From positions 52,014,830 to 52,078,829 of the forward strand of contig NC_134454.1 of NCBI RefSeq assembly GCF_030867145.1: 64,000 nt of DNA, read 5' to 3'. The notes beneath the pieces are model-generated. The model had not been told where the DNA came from. It was given only the letters and a program-made list of their open reading frames with translations, and searched no databases. Position numbers and translations under genes: made by a program. This document shows, piece by piece, positions 1 through 10,300 of this stretch (its first letter is position 1; every line of letters begins with the position of its first letter). The stretch is from Opisthocomus hoazin (taxonomy: Eukaryota; Chordata; Aves; Opisthocomiformes; Opisthocomidae).

Positions 1-2768
1 CTGAAGAGAAACAAAGTATCTATCAGTGTTTATTCTTTAAATTTCCCTTTGCTTTCCCTGATTTTCCACCTTGCAATACCAAAAAACACACCTATGTGAA
101 TTTCTTGTTGACTGTAGCTGTGTGACACAGCTCAGCAGTGGTTTCGGAGGAACAAACTCTGGTTCATTCTGAGTCAAACCCAATGGCTCAGTCTAATTGA
201 TTCAACTTCCGTCCAAAGCATCTGTAGAGAGAACTGGCTTATAATCAGTGTTGCTCAGGCATCCACGCGCACATACATGTTGTCAGATTATTATCACAAA
301 CCAGAGATTATCATAAGATTCAGAATTTACAATTATCAACATTGCATTAATTCTTAGAATAATTCCTTACAGCAAAAAGAAATCGTAAGAAGATGTACCT
401 TTTTTCTTTAGCATCTAGGAGTCTCTTCATGACCACATAAATGGATCAAGATTAATTGTATGCATGCAAAAACACTAAATCCTATCTTTGCACAAGGAAC
501 TTAAAAAAACATTAAATGTCAAAGTATACAAGCACATTATTCTACGAATGCAAAAAAAACTGAGAATACTAAATACCTGAAAAACAAATTAAATACTCTA
601 GTTCTCGCCACTGTTAGTAGCACATTACCACAAACTGAAAAATCGTCCTTCTTTATTGTTAATTTTTTTTTCTTTTACCTGACTGACATTTTACCCACCA
701 GAGCAAAATCCAGGTTTTCCAGTTATTTGCATGAAGTGGAACAGTAGGGGGAGCTCAACGCTTTTTTCCTTGTAAACCTCAAAAGATCATCACTCGTTTC
801 TTAGCATAGGCAGCTATTCATGTCAAAAGTTGTCCCCTATAAATACAAGAGGTTTGCATATGCAATGTTATTCAAAATACAGCTAGAATTGTTCTCACTA
901 TCCAGCCTAAAATTTAAGCACTCATTCTTCTGAAAATTTCCGAGTCTCTTCATGAAAAGTTGTAGATCCATTAAACTCTTTACTTTGGAGTAAAATATTA
1001 ACTTCTTGCAATCTCTTTATAAACATATAGCTACCAATATAAAAACAAAATTTTGGAGTATTTTTGTTTCGATTCTACGTAAGGTAATGCAAAGCCAAAA
1101 TTCAAAATATCGCTGGGTTAGGAAGTGGGCTAACAGAAGTACAGCACCCTCACAGCCTACTTCGTTATTATACCCATACCAGGTTAATCAACGGGTTTTA
1201 TTCACATATATATTTAAACCACCTTCGCACTTTATACAACTCTCTATACACGTCTAAAGCAGCATTGTGCAAGTGTCGAATAGTCTCTTTTCTCTGTCTC
1301 TTCAGACAAATGAAATCTTTTCCCTACCAATTGCCTCAAATATTATTACAGATTCACCAATCTTCCTTGAGAGAATTGAGCACTACCTAAATTCAGTGTT
1401 AAGTGCCAGAGGAATTTGACTAATATACAACAATCACTATACTGCTACCATTAGCTATGCGTCTCAGGCATGAGAATTCTTTCCATTTCTGCCTACGTTC
1501 AGGTTTACAAATCACCCCATACTGGCTTAGGCAACATACTATCTGACTGCCTTACAGATATAAACTGAGGCTACAGTTGTAACTGAAGTTATAACTGTAG
1601 TTATAACTGACGCTTACCATACAACCTACATTTTTACTTCGGTACGTAACTAAGTGCCTCAACTCCTGCAGAACTATCAAATGGAAGCCAATTATTTTCT
1701 ACCTTCTAAATCAGGTTTCTCCACTATTTTACATGCATTTGCAGGAATCCTACTTTCCTCAAGTATTAAGGCTTTACATAAGACTTAAAAGGACCGTTTT
1801 TTCTTAGTACTACATGCTTTTCTAATGGATTCTCACACGAAGATAGAAAGATACCTCCATTGTTACTGTACTTCCACTTAAAGGAAGACATTGATTAGTT
1901 GTTGCCTTTCAATCCTTCTCTGCACTCACTTTAAAACAATACAGATTGGAAACAGTCTCCTGATGGACTTCTGTTATTGTTTTATAAAATTATATATAGC
2001 AATAAAAAGCATTTAATTGCCCATCCGAAAATGCAATTGACCAGGTCATAATTTTTATCCTCATGTCACTTACCACTCAGACATTTCCTTTTGTTTTTCA
2101 TTAAGAAACCTGGCAGTAATGTGCAAAAGATATTGATGCTCCTATTAATACAAGATGTAACACATCTACAAAGCACAGATTTCATTACTGAAGCTTCCAA
2201 ATTCTTGCAGTGAATTTGTGTTTGAATTGTATACTGAAAAGGCAATTTTAAGAAGTACTATTAGATGAAATACAGTATTTATTTTTTGTTCATATTCACT
2301 GGAAAATATCACACTGGCTCATGATTTTACATACTCTGACACTATATATGGAAGTTCTGTGGAAAGCGGTATTTGCAGTCTCCTAGCTGTGAACTATCAG
2401 TTTACATTCACACACATACTAATTTTCACACTGAATTTTCTCCATTTATATTCTTATGTTTCTACATATTCTACCTTTTAAGACCACCAGGTGAAAATAC
2501 ATATATAAGTGTGAGAGAACTAAAATGGATTGTCCCTTGAAATCTTTTCCTGATGGTAGACTCGATTTAGTGTTGAATGATACCTGAATCTGTAATGATA
2601 GTGTGTGGTGTCAGCTGAAATTACACCAACAGTATCCATCTATTATTTACTTTGCTAAGGAATTATTCAGGCAGAACACCACAGAAATATATTTTATTTC
2701 CGGTGTTGCTGTAGGGGTGATCACTTTATGTTTACAGTTACACAAAATGTATTCTGTGCTGTAAGTAC
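1..2768. other. AT-rich intergenic DNA upstream of GNAQ
   Basis: This is AT-rich, single-copy-looking DNA with stop codons throughout. The open frame at 1006-1257 begins at TTG and resembles no protein I know. A possible minus-strand mini-exon lies near 2072-2107, where a CAG acceptor and a GTAAGTG donor enclose 36 bases; chance can easily explain it. An imperfect tandem of a TATAACTG-containing unit sits at about 1569-1612. I see no interspersed repeat or RNA gene here. Confidence 0.6.
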
Positions 2769-2797
2769 TCAAGCCCAGCTGGAACACTTTGCCTGCA
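2769..2797 (-). CDS. Tentative terminal coding exon of an unrecognised minus-strand gene
   Basis: On the minus strand a pyrimidine-rich stretch ending TTTCAG precedes position 2797, a good 3' splice site. Joined in phase to the candidate exon at 2929-3173, it would add eight residues and a TGA stop. The intervening intron would be 131 bp, which is short but possible in birds. Read in another frame, the same stretch stays open down to about 2647 (a run ending LNNSLAK before a stop), so the true frame and end are unclear. I cannot name the gene. The call rests only on splice-site and phase agreement. Confidence 0.15.
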
Positions 2798-2928
2798 CTG
2801 AAATACAACAATATTTTTGAATATTTTTCCCACACTTACTGTATACCTGTCTTTTGAGTAGGCATTGCTCAGGTATTTTAACTACAGAAATTATATAATG
2901 CAAGATGATATTTTTTCACTTTACATAC

Positions 2929-3173
2929 TCAACTTTCGTTTAAGGTTGCGGAAAGTATTGTGGTGTGCTTTGATTTTGGATTCACTTTCCACTATAAAAT
3001 AATTTCCAATGAGATAGTTATCGGCTAGTTCTTCTAGTGACATACTTTGGACTGGAAAAAAAATAACCTCAGTTGTTACACTCTTTGGACGATGGAAAGA
3101 ATTCTGAGTAATACTTCCTAATGAACTACTAAAAGAATCAGCTCTATCTGAGGACCGTGTAACTCTTATCTTC
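2929..3173 (-). CDS. Candidate internal exon of an unrecognised minus-strand gene
   Basis: An open frame on the minus strand spans the whole segment and looks protein-like. It has a basic and serine-rich start (KIRVTRSSDRAD), then an acidic/hydrophobic stretch (SLEELADNYLIGNYF), then a basic end (NLKRKL). It is preceded by an ACAG acceptor at 3177-3174 with a mediocre pyrimidine tract, and followed by a GTATGT donor at 2928. An alternative acceptor is TTTTTTTTCCAG inside it, near 3050, which would give a shorter exon. Its entry phase matches the candidate first exon at 4523-4551 in the CpG island. I recognise no domain or family. It does not resemble CEP78, which I recall as the next gene upstream of GNAQ in mammals. 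It could still be a chance open frame. Confidence 0.25.
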
Positions 3174-3250
3174 CTGTCTTCCAACACATAAACAAGGTGG
3201 GAATGCTGGCCTACCAGATAATTCTAACAGAACGTTTCTGAGGATGTACA

Positions 3251-3400
3251 ATGGAGGTTTCACACCATTACGATGTGTATGTTAAACATCTTAAAGGGAG
3301 CTCAGGATCTGATACTACTGTGTATGATGATGAAGCCCAGTGTAATTCATTGAAGATGATGGAGTTCAAATACTATGAAACTTTAATGAAATCAGAATAA
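3251..3400 (+). CDS. Small open frame of 49 codons, unrecognised
   Basis: A small ATG-initiated frame on the + strand runs from 3251 to a TAA ending at 3400. Its composition is protein-like, rich in D, E, K and Y, with stretches such as TVYDDEAQ and MMEFKYYETLM. It is preceded in frame by a TGA at 3239. I see no splice signals that tie it to other exons and know no family for it. Open frames of this length are common by chance in 64 kb, so it is listed for completeness only. Confidence 0.1.
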   Translation: MEVSHHYDVYVKHLKGSSGSDTTVYDDEAQCNSLKMMEFKYYETLMKSE

Positions 3401-4440
3401 AGCAGCATATAGCTAGAAGCAGACTGCAGGAGAAGAGTAGAAGTTAGAATAGGAAAAGAAAGTTTGATGCCTTAGATCAATAATCCAAACATCTAATGTC
3501 ATTAACACTTACAACCCAGCAAAGAATGAGACGTCCTACCAACCGCAAATGAACTAGGCATTATAAAAAGTCTCTATAGGTTAATTACACATGATGCAAT
3601 AGCCAAGAGTAACTTGCTCTGGAGTTGCACAAGAATAGAAACCTCATAAAGAATAAAAGCTGCCTTGTATAAAATAATGATAATTCAAGAAGCTGAAAGA
3701 AAAAGGTGTTGAATGTGAAAAACATAAGAAATAAGCATAGAAGATATCTTGACAAAACCAGCAGTATTCTGACGCTGCCAATATAGGTATTTATAATTTC
3801 AGTCAAAGACTTGAAGGAATAGTATCCCACAGAGTATATGCAAGGAGCAACATTTTATCATAGACTTCATGAAACTTTCGGAGGACATTTCAATCTATGT
3901 AGTTCACAAATAATAAAAACACAAATACGATAAACTGGTATCCATTTCATGATAAAAACTGTAGATAAACAGTAGGACAAAAGTAATCACAGAGCAGGTG
4001 CTAATACTGAACACTTATGTATCTTCACTGAGCTGCTGTAGTACTGTGGTATCAGCTCATACTCTACCAAGCTAATAATACAATTTGTGTCATGTGGCTA
4101 TGTCAAGTCCAGTACCGGAATTTATGACCCAGCTCCACCAGACCTGTGCAGACCATATGGGAACAGCTGGCAGATGCAGCTGATCCAGCAGCTTATTGCC
4201 ACGGAAAGGATTATCTGGACTACCCTGTGCCTACTGGCCATTTCCCTTAAGCAGGCTCGAGGGCTCACCCGAACCTCTGGGAAGCCAGTGCAATTCCTTA
4301 TGCTAATAGCAAGCTAACCCAGGAAAAAAACACCAATAAAATAGAAACCGTTCCACACAGAGCTAAGGATTTAAATCAGCCTGTGACGGCCAGGGCGCAC
4401 AGGAGAAAGGTGAGATGGTGCAGCACAAGGAAGGGAATGG
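3401..4440. other. Intergenic DNA between the candidate exon and the first CpG island
   Basis: The DNA is AT-rich to about 4080. A patch of more balanced base composition (about 4085-4320) carries a 76-codon open frame that starts at GTG and has no recognisable product. If the tentative minus-strand gene is real, this would be its first intron. No repeat, RNA gene or conserved motif was recognised. Confidence 0.5.
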
Positions 4441-4510
4441 CAGTGTGACGGAGGGCAGAAGTCTCCCTCTGCCTCTTCGGTCCAACCCGCCTGCACTGTG
4501 AGCACCAGGG

Positions 4511-4566
4511 CAGCCATCTCACCCACAGGGCCTGCTGCCCACGGCGGCCATCTCGCCCACGGCGCC
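4511..4566 (-). repeat. Two-copy 34-bp direct repeat carrying YY1-like boxes
   Basis: A segment starting CAGCCATCTCACCCAC at 4511 recurs as CGGCCATCTCGCCCAC at 4545, a spacing of 34 bp with only a few substitutions over 22 bp. Each copy contains GCCATCTC, the reverse complement of GAGATGGC, close to the YY1 core AAGATGGC. In one copy the ATG coincides with the candidate minus-strand start codon, an arrangement seen at many CpG-island genes. In the other copy the same sequence supplies the GTGAGATGG splice donor. Confidence 0.5.
4523..4551 (-). CDS. Candidate first coding exon of the divergent minus-strand gene
   Basis: On the minus strand an ATG at 4551 sits in the context GGCGAGATGGCC (G at -3 and at +4, a strong Kozak match). 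It reads ten codons (start MAAVGSRPCG) before a canonical GTGAGA donor at 4522. The exon ends in phase 2. Splicing to the acceptor before 3173 continues in frame into the protein-like open frame there. With the short exon at 2769-2797 the product would be about 100 residues. Position in a CpG island and the YY1-like box over the ATG support a promoter here. No transcript evidence is available, and chance phase agreement is one in three. Confidence 0.25.
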
Positions 4567-5299
4567 TAGCCGGGGGCCTCTGTGCCACTCCTGTCCCTGC
4601 GGTTGCCACGGGACCTTCCCTCCCCTTCAGCCTCTGCCTGCCCTCTCCAGCCGGAGGAAGAACAAGCTCTGGACAAGGCTTTATCCAGCCCCGAGCTTAA
4701 CCTACCACTCGCCAGCACAGACATCGTCAGAGGAACAGCAGGCCACGAGGTCCTGTTTCGCGCAGAACTTTCCCTCAGCCCCGAAGGGCGGTTCCTGGAA
4801 GCGGTTGTGCGGCGCAGGAAGGCGGCACGTCGCCGGACGGCCCAGGAGCCGCCGCTCCCTGCGCAACGGCAGGGAGCTGCGGCCCTCACCGCGCCGGGGA
4901 CGGGCCCCGAGACGCGGCCACGCTGACACCACCGGGATCCCCGACGAGGGGAAAGACACCGTTTCCGCTCCCGGAGCACGAAACGGGCAGCACCGCCCGC
5001 GGCCTCGCCGACAGCCGGGCACAGCGCCTTCCGGCCGACAGGGGGCGCCGCCGCTGCGCTGCGCTGCGCCGCGCCGCGAGGCGTGCGGGCGCCCCCCGCG
5101 CCGGCAGAGGGGATCCCGGCGGAGCACGGGGCGCGGCGCGGCCCCCCACCCCGGGCGGCTCCCGGGGCCCCGGGCGGCTCCGCCCTGGCCCCCGGCGGAT
5201 CCTGGGGCACGGCACGCCGCGGCCTCCCCCCCGGGGGGCTCCTGGGGCGCGGCCGGGGTCAGAATGCTGCGTGGAGCCGTGGAGGTGCACGCGACGCAG

Positions 5300-7930
5300 C
5301 AACCCCCTTCCTGATCGCTTTTCTTCATTTTCCTTCCCGCCTCGCATTGCTGGGATGGGATGGGATGGGATGGCTTGTTGCACAGCCACCAACCAAGACT
5401 CTGGCAGGGGCTACAGTTACGAGTTTCCCCTGGCATTTTGCAAACTGCGGCAAACACCTGAAACAAAGTGTTAATAAAGGCAGCTCATAAAGAAAAAGGA
5501 GTATCTGGTGCTGAAGACCACAAAGTAAAAGACAAAGCAATGCCGAGGCGCTTGCTAGCACGCTCTGTTACGCTGTAACGTGCGTGGCAGTGGTGCTGCA
5601 TACAACGTACTTCCCTACAGAACATCCCTCCGCTGGTGTTGGTAGGGAAAATTTGTAGGATCAAGAGGGCATTTGAAGAACAAAAGAAAATCGAACAATT
5701 CTTGCACTTTTTCAGAAATAAGTCATCAATAAGAACCTCGATACGCAAATAGGTAAAAGGAAGTTCTTTTTTTTTTGATTTCACATAAATCAAATGAAGA
5801 AACAGGCTTTTTAACCTGTCCGTAGTCATTCGCCTGCACGTTAGGATCTCGGCAAATAGCTTTTGCTTTGAAATGAGTAACACTGGGAAACTTTCAGAAG
5901 GTGATTTGTCAAAACAACACATACTGGAACAAATTGACTGTATCAGCCGAAGGAAATTGCAAATACTGCATGTTATTCATTTAGCAGTAGAGAACCAGCA
6001 GATACAATTTGTTGTTCTAAAGAAAAAACAAACAAAAACCGGATTAGGAAGGCATACTGGAAGGATAATTTGCTCTACTCAGACATACTGGTGGCCTCTA
6101 AAGTACTCACAAACAAGGCTGAGATGTACTCGTGCACAGCACTGTGAAAATGTCTTCCTAATGCACAATGGCAATCGAAAAGCACTTGCAAGATATTTCA
6201 TTGCTTAAGACGGGATGCTGACTAACTGCGAAAATCCTGAGATGTTGCTATACATGATCTGCTGGTTTACTGTCATGTGAGTACCAAGTTCAGATGCTGT
6301 TTGGGATCTGTCAAAACATCACAGAAAACATATCTCAAGCAGAAGAGACCGAGGGGAGTGACAATAACTAAATTCAGGCATATGGAAGCAAGAAATTAAA
6401 AACTGGGACAGATTCGTGCAAAGAATGATACGGAGATGATAAAACAGAGTGGTGGTTCCCCAACCTTTGCCGGCTTCTGAGCAAGAATACTGACGACACA
6501 GGGTGTTTAACATCATACTTTGCTCCCTCTGTCAGTCTCACTTTTAATTTCCTGCGGCAGTAAGCAACATTAAAACGTCTCACAGGCAACGGGGTTGCTA
6601 TGAGCCATGCACTGGAGACTACTCGGATAGAGGAATATGAGATTACTAATGCTACAGAGGAGGCTTATCAGGAAGCATCTGTGCAGGATTAGGTAACAGT
6701 ATGGACAGTATCTATGGATAATAATTATCTGTATGGGCAATAACGGTGTCTGCCATCTACTGATCGTTCTTACTAGGATAAAATATTTATAAAGGATGTT
6801 TCATATTTCAAAACAAAAGCCAACTATTATGGAGATGAGGGCTGGAAAGAAATTTCCTGGCAGGTTTATTATCATGTAATTGTCCATAATGGGGTTCTTC
6901 TGACTTCCACGAAGTCACAAAGAAAACGGGTAAAACAGTGCGTAACGGCAATCTGCTGATGCCAGATTCAGGACTAAATAGCTCATCCATTAAAAAATCT
7001 GAAGATATTTATTCAGTGGAGACTTAAAATCCAATGATGTCAATGGGAGCGGTACACACAGATTATATTTAGGGTCCCTGGGGTGTCTTTTTTCATTAAA
7101 AATGCAAAATTAAATGACAGTTCTGTATTTGAGGTACACGCAGTGTTCATGCCTTCTACTCTGAGCATATAAAACGGTTGGTTAAGACAGTTGAGTGACA
7201 CTTCATCTACTGGGGAATGCTACAGTATCGTCTGAGATGCGTAGTTTTTAGGAGAACCGTGGATTTTGATACAGTTCACCCAAAAGCTACAAACCCATCG
7301 ACCCATTCATACCGGTTCTTTAGAAGTGATGCCAGAAGACGGCTGCTGCAGACTTCGAACGCCATGTAGCACGGTTCTAGGCAAAGAGCATCTATCGAGT
7401 ATCTCTTGTGACCAGCACCACGCACCCATCTTCACCCTTCTGGGCCCTGGCTTCTAGAAGAGAACTCTGGTATGTTGAGAATTGATTTCATGAAGAATTT
7501 TCCCCTCTCCCTTCTGTTACTTATTTGCATTTTTGTGTAAGCCATCTCTGTAATTCAATCTTCAGAAATCTTTATTGGATTTAGTACAAATGCATTAACC
7601 TGGCACCAAGTCAGGTAAATACATAGATATACCTACACGCACACAGATTTTAAAATGAGAAGATGGTTTGAATGAAATATGATTTATTATTAACTAAAAT
7701 TACACAATTTTGATTAAAACGAATGTACTAATTTACTGGAACAAAGAAACGTAATTATAAAAAAAGATTCCAAGTTGTATTAACTGTTTTTGTACATTAT
7801 ACACATCAATGTAATATAGATCGCTATGGGAATCAGCCATTTTTTAAAGCAACGAATATTTTCCTCATGCTTTAAAAATTGATCAAGCGTATTATTTTCC
7901 TATTTTATTCTCAATTTTCAGTTCTCTCCT
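5300..7930. other. AT-rich intergenic DNA between the two CpG islands
   Basis: The segment starts with a short GGGAT tandem (5351-5373) and is otherwise AT-rich. Open frames at 5485-5922 (minus) and 5873-6208 (plus) overlap one another and resemble nothing I recognise. A C-interrupted A tract lies at 6022-6041. No CR1, RNA gene or splice-supported exon was recognised. Regulatory elements of GNAQ could lie here, but nothing in the sequence pinpoints them. Confidence 0.55.
5351..5373 (+). repeat. (GGGAT)n short tandem repeat
   Basis: About four and a half copies of TGGGA/GGGAT occur in tandem just outside the right edge of CpG island 1. This is a simple microsatellite, possibly variable between individuals. 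Confidence 0.85.
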
Positions 7931-8692
7931 CGTCTTACACTTTATGGCAGGCCTTACTTCATTCCTGCGGCCGGCACACACGAAGAGTTTCCGGGAAGGA
8001 CGCGTGAACTGCCAGGCAGATGCCAACAGGCGCTGGAAAGGCCATCGCGCCCCAAGCTGGCACACGGGGCGCGGCACGCCCCGCCACCCGCTGCACAGGC
8101 CGGTGCGAGCTTCCCGGCAGGTCTCGCCGCGCTCCCGGGCGGAAACGGTTCCACACCGAGGTGGGCAAAGGACGGGCAGGTGCGGGGAGCTTGCGAACTC
8201 GGGAAAGCGGGCAGCCGCCCGACGGTGAGCCGCCCCCCCGGGGGCTCCGTGAGGACAGCGGGCCCGGAGCCAGGGCTGCGGGCCGGCGGCGGAGGACAGG
8301 ATGCGGTGTGCGGGAGGCGGGCGAGGGTCCCGCCGCTGCTGCGGCGTCCGCCGTCGCTCTCCTCTGCCCGCGACGGAGCCCACCGCGCAGCGGGCGAAGG
8401 CCTCCCGCCGCGCCCATGCCGGCTGGCGGCGGCGAAGGCGCTTCTCCCGTCCCTGCCCCTTCCCTCCGCTCCGCTGTCCCCCCGTCCCCGCCAACCCCAG
8501 TCACCTCTGCCCAGGCGGGCGCCGAGCGAAAACGCGTGTGCCCGACTGAACGCGAAGGCAGCGCGCCCGGCGGGGCCCTGCCCGGCAGCACGCGGCGCGC
8601 AGGCTGCCTTCCTCGCGGCCATCTGGCGGGGAGAAGCCGCCCGGCCTCCACCCCCTCCCCTTCTGCTGCCCTCCGCCTCCGCCGCGGGTCGG

Positions 8693-8701
8693 GCGGGGGC
8701 G
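8693..8701 (+). promoter_or_regulatory. EGR1/Sp1-type GC element
   Basis: GCGGGGGCG matches the EGR1 consensus and overlaps an Sp1-type GC box. It lies about 940 bp upstream of the GNAQ start codon inside the CpG island. In DNA this GC-rich a chance match is likely. Confidence 0.4.
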
Positions 8702-8831
8702 GCCGTGGGGCGCCGGGTCCGGCACCCCGGGGGGAGGCGGGGGGGGGAGGGGAGGGAGAGGAGGGGGGGCCGCCTGCCCCGGCCGCTCGCCCCCGGCGTG
8801 CGGCGGCGCGGGGGGGAGCGGGAGAGACGGT

Positions 8832-8842
8832 CCGCCATATTT
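8832..8842 (-). promoter_or_regulatory. YY1-type element in the GNAQ promoter
   Basis: CCGCCATATTT is the reverse complement of AAATATGGCGG, a close match to the YY1 core ATGGCG with flanking A residues. It lies at the edge of the densest GC stretch, about 800 bp upstream of the GNAQ ATG, and could mark the core promoter. YY1 boxes commonly lie within tens of bases of CpG-island start sites. Confidence 0.45.
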
Positions 8843-9156
8843 CTGCCTCACCACGCCCGCCGAGCCGAGCCATTGAAAAGCCAGGCGAGCCCGGCCCCTG
8901 CCTGCCTGCCTCCTCTTCCTCTCTGGCGGCTCTCCGCCACCCGCCCCCTCCCTCGTCCTCACGGGCAGGGCAGGGGCGAGCCGCGGCAGCTCTCCCCGCC
9001 GCCGCGCCGGGCAGGAGGGCCGCCCGCTAGCGGTCTCTTTGCGGCGGGCTCGCCCACCCCGCAGGAGCGGGGGTCCGCTCCAGGCCTTGGGGAGCGGCCG
9101 GGAGATGTGCGCGGGGAGGGGCGGAGGGATTAGCGGTCGTTAGCGCTCGGTTCCCC

Positions 9157-9165
9157 GGGGCGGGG
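9157..9165 (+). promoter_or_regulatory. Consensus Sp1 GC box
   Basis: GGGGCGGGG is a perfect GC box, with a second GGGGCGGAG about 40 bp upstream. Both lie roughly 480-520 bp before the start codon, between the YY1-type element and the upstream ORF. They could act in the promoter or, if transcription starts further upstream, simply be part of the leader. Confidence 0.45.
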
Positions 9166-9321
9166 GACGCGGTGGTCGCGTCGGAGGGCGGTGGGGGCGT
9201 CGTCCGCCAGGGACTCTCGGGGACCGCGTTGGCTGCGGGCGGCGGCGAGGGGAGGGGAGGGGAGCAGCGGGGCGGCGAGCGGCTGGGCTCGGCTGGGTTA
9301 GCGCTGCCGCCGCCGCGGTGG

Positions 9322-9543
9322 ATGTTCCCGTGTTGTTTGGCGCATGATTTAGAGGAGAGGAGGAGTTGGCAGCAGCGGGTGTCAGCGGCAGGGAGCGGGG
9401 AGGCCCTGCCTCTTTCTGCTCGCCCCTGTCCGTGCCGTCCAGGCCGGCTGCCTGCGCCTGCCCTGCGGCGCCCGGCGGGGCTCCCGGGCAGAGAGCGCCT
9501 GTGCCCCCCGGGGCCGGTGCGGCGGCGGGGTGCGTGTGTGTGA
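9322..9543 (+). CDS. Upstream ORF of 73 codons in the GNAQ leader
   Basis: An ATG at 9322 opens a 73-codon frame (start MFPCCLAHDLEERR) that closes with TGA at 9543, 97 bases before the GNAQ ATG. It is out of frame with GNAQ (offset 319 bases). The start context GCGGTGGATGTT has G at -3, a moderate Kozak match. If the mRNA begins upstream of 9322, ribosomes would meet this ORF first and GNAQ translation would depend on leaky scanning or reinitiation. The arginine- and proline-rich peptide after about residue 30 looks like GC-rich leader and not a conserved protein, so a regulatory role is likelier than a peptide product. Confidence 0.3.
   Translation: MFPCCLAHDLEERRSWQQRVSAAGSGEALPLSARPCPCRPGRLPAPALRRPAGLPGRERLCPPGPVRRRGACV
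9344..9352 (+). promoter_or_regulatory. Minimal upstream ORF (two codons)
   Basis: ATG ATT TAG at 9344-9352 is a two-codon upstream ORF nested, in another frame, within the longer upstream ORF. Its context (GGCGCATGA) has G at -3. Start-stop-like elements of this kind can stall or release ribosomes. It matters only if the transcript starts upstream of it. Confidence 0.35.
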
Positions 9544-9558
9544 GCGCGGGGCGGCGGC

Positions 9559-10273
<715 letters not shown>

Positions 10274-10300
10274 TAAACTGGGGTAAGGGGCTTAGGCTCG

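Larger units (their letters stand above)
4440..5290. promoter_or_regulatory. CpG island 1, about 3.5 kb upstream of the GNAQ island
   Basis: G+C and CpG density rise sharply between AT-rich flanks, densest at about 4800-5270, with runs such as GCGCCGCGCCGCG and repeated CCCCGGGCGGCTCC-like units. It is separated from the GNAQ island by about 2.6 kb of AT-rich DNA, so it is probably a separate promoter or enhancer. Two YY1-like GCCATCTC boxes at its left edge read as GAGATGGC on the minus strand, which favours leftward transcription. Long open frames on both strands here come from low stop-codon frequency in GC-rich DNA and were not called. Island status is by eye; observed/expected CpG was not computed. 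Confidence 0.75.

Noticed and set aside
2929..3173. Resemblance of the candidate exon to Mis18 C-terminal or SHLD3 N-terminal sequence
   Set aside because: Only four to six scattered residues agree and the order of segments does not fit either family.
4566..5466. Several long open frames on both strands in CpG island 1
   Set aside because: All reading frames are open because GC-rich DNA has few stop codons. The products are proline-, arginine- and alanine-rich with no domain and overlap on both strands.
5485..6208. 145-codon minus and 111-codon plus frames between the islands
   Set aside because: They overlap, begin near each other on opposite strands, have no splice context I trust and match no family I know.
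7892..9133. Frames up to 336 codons on both strands in the GNAQ island
   Set aside because: Same GC-rich artefact; they overlap one another and carry no recognisable domain.
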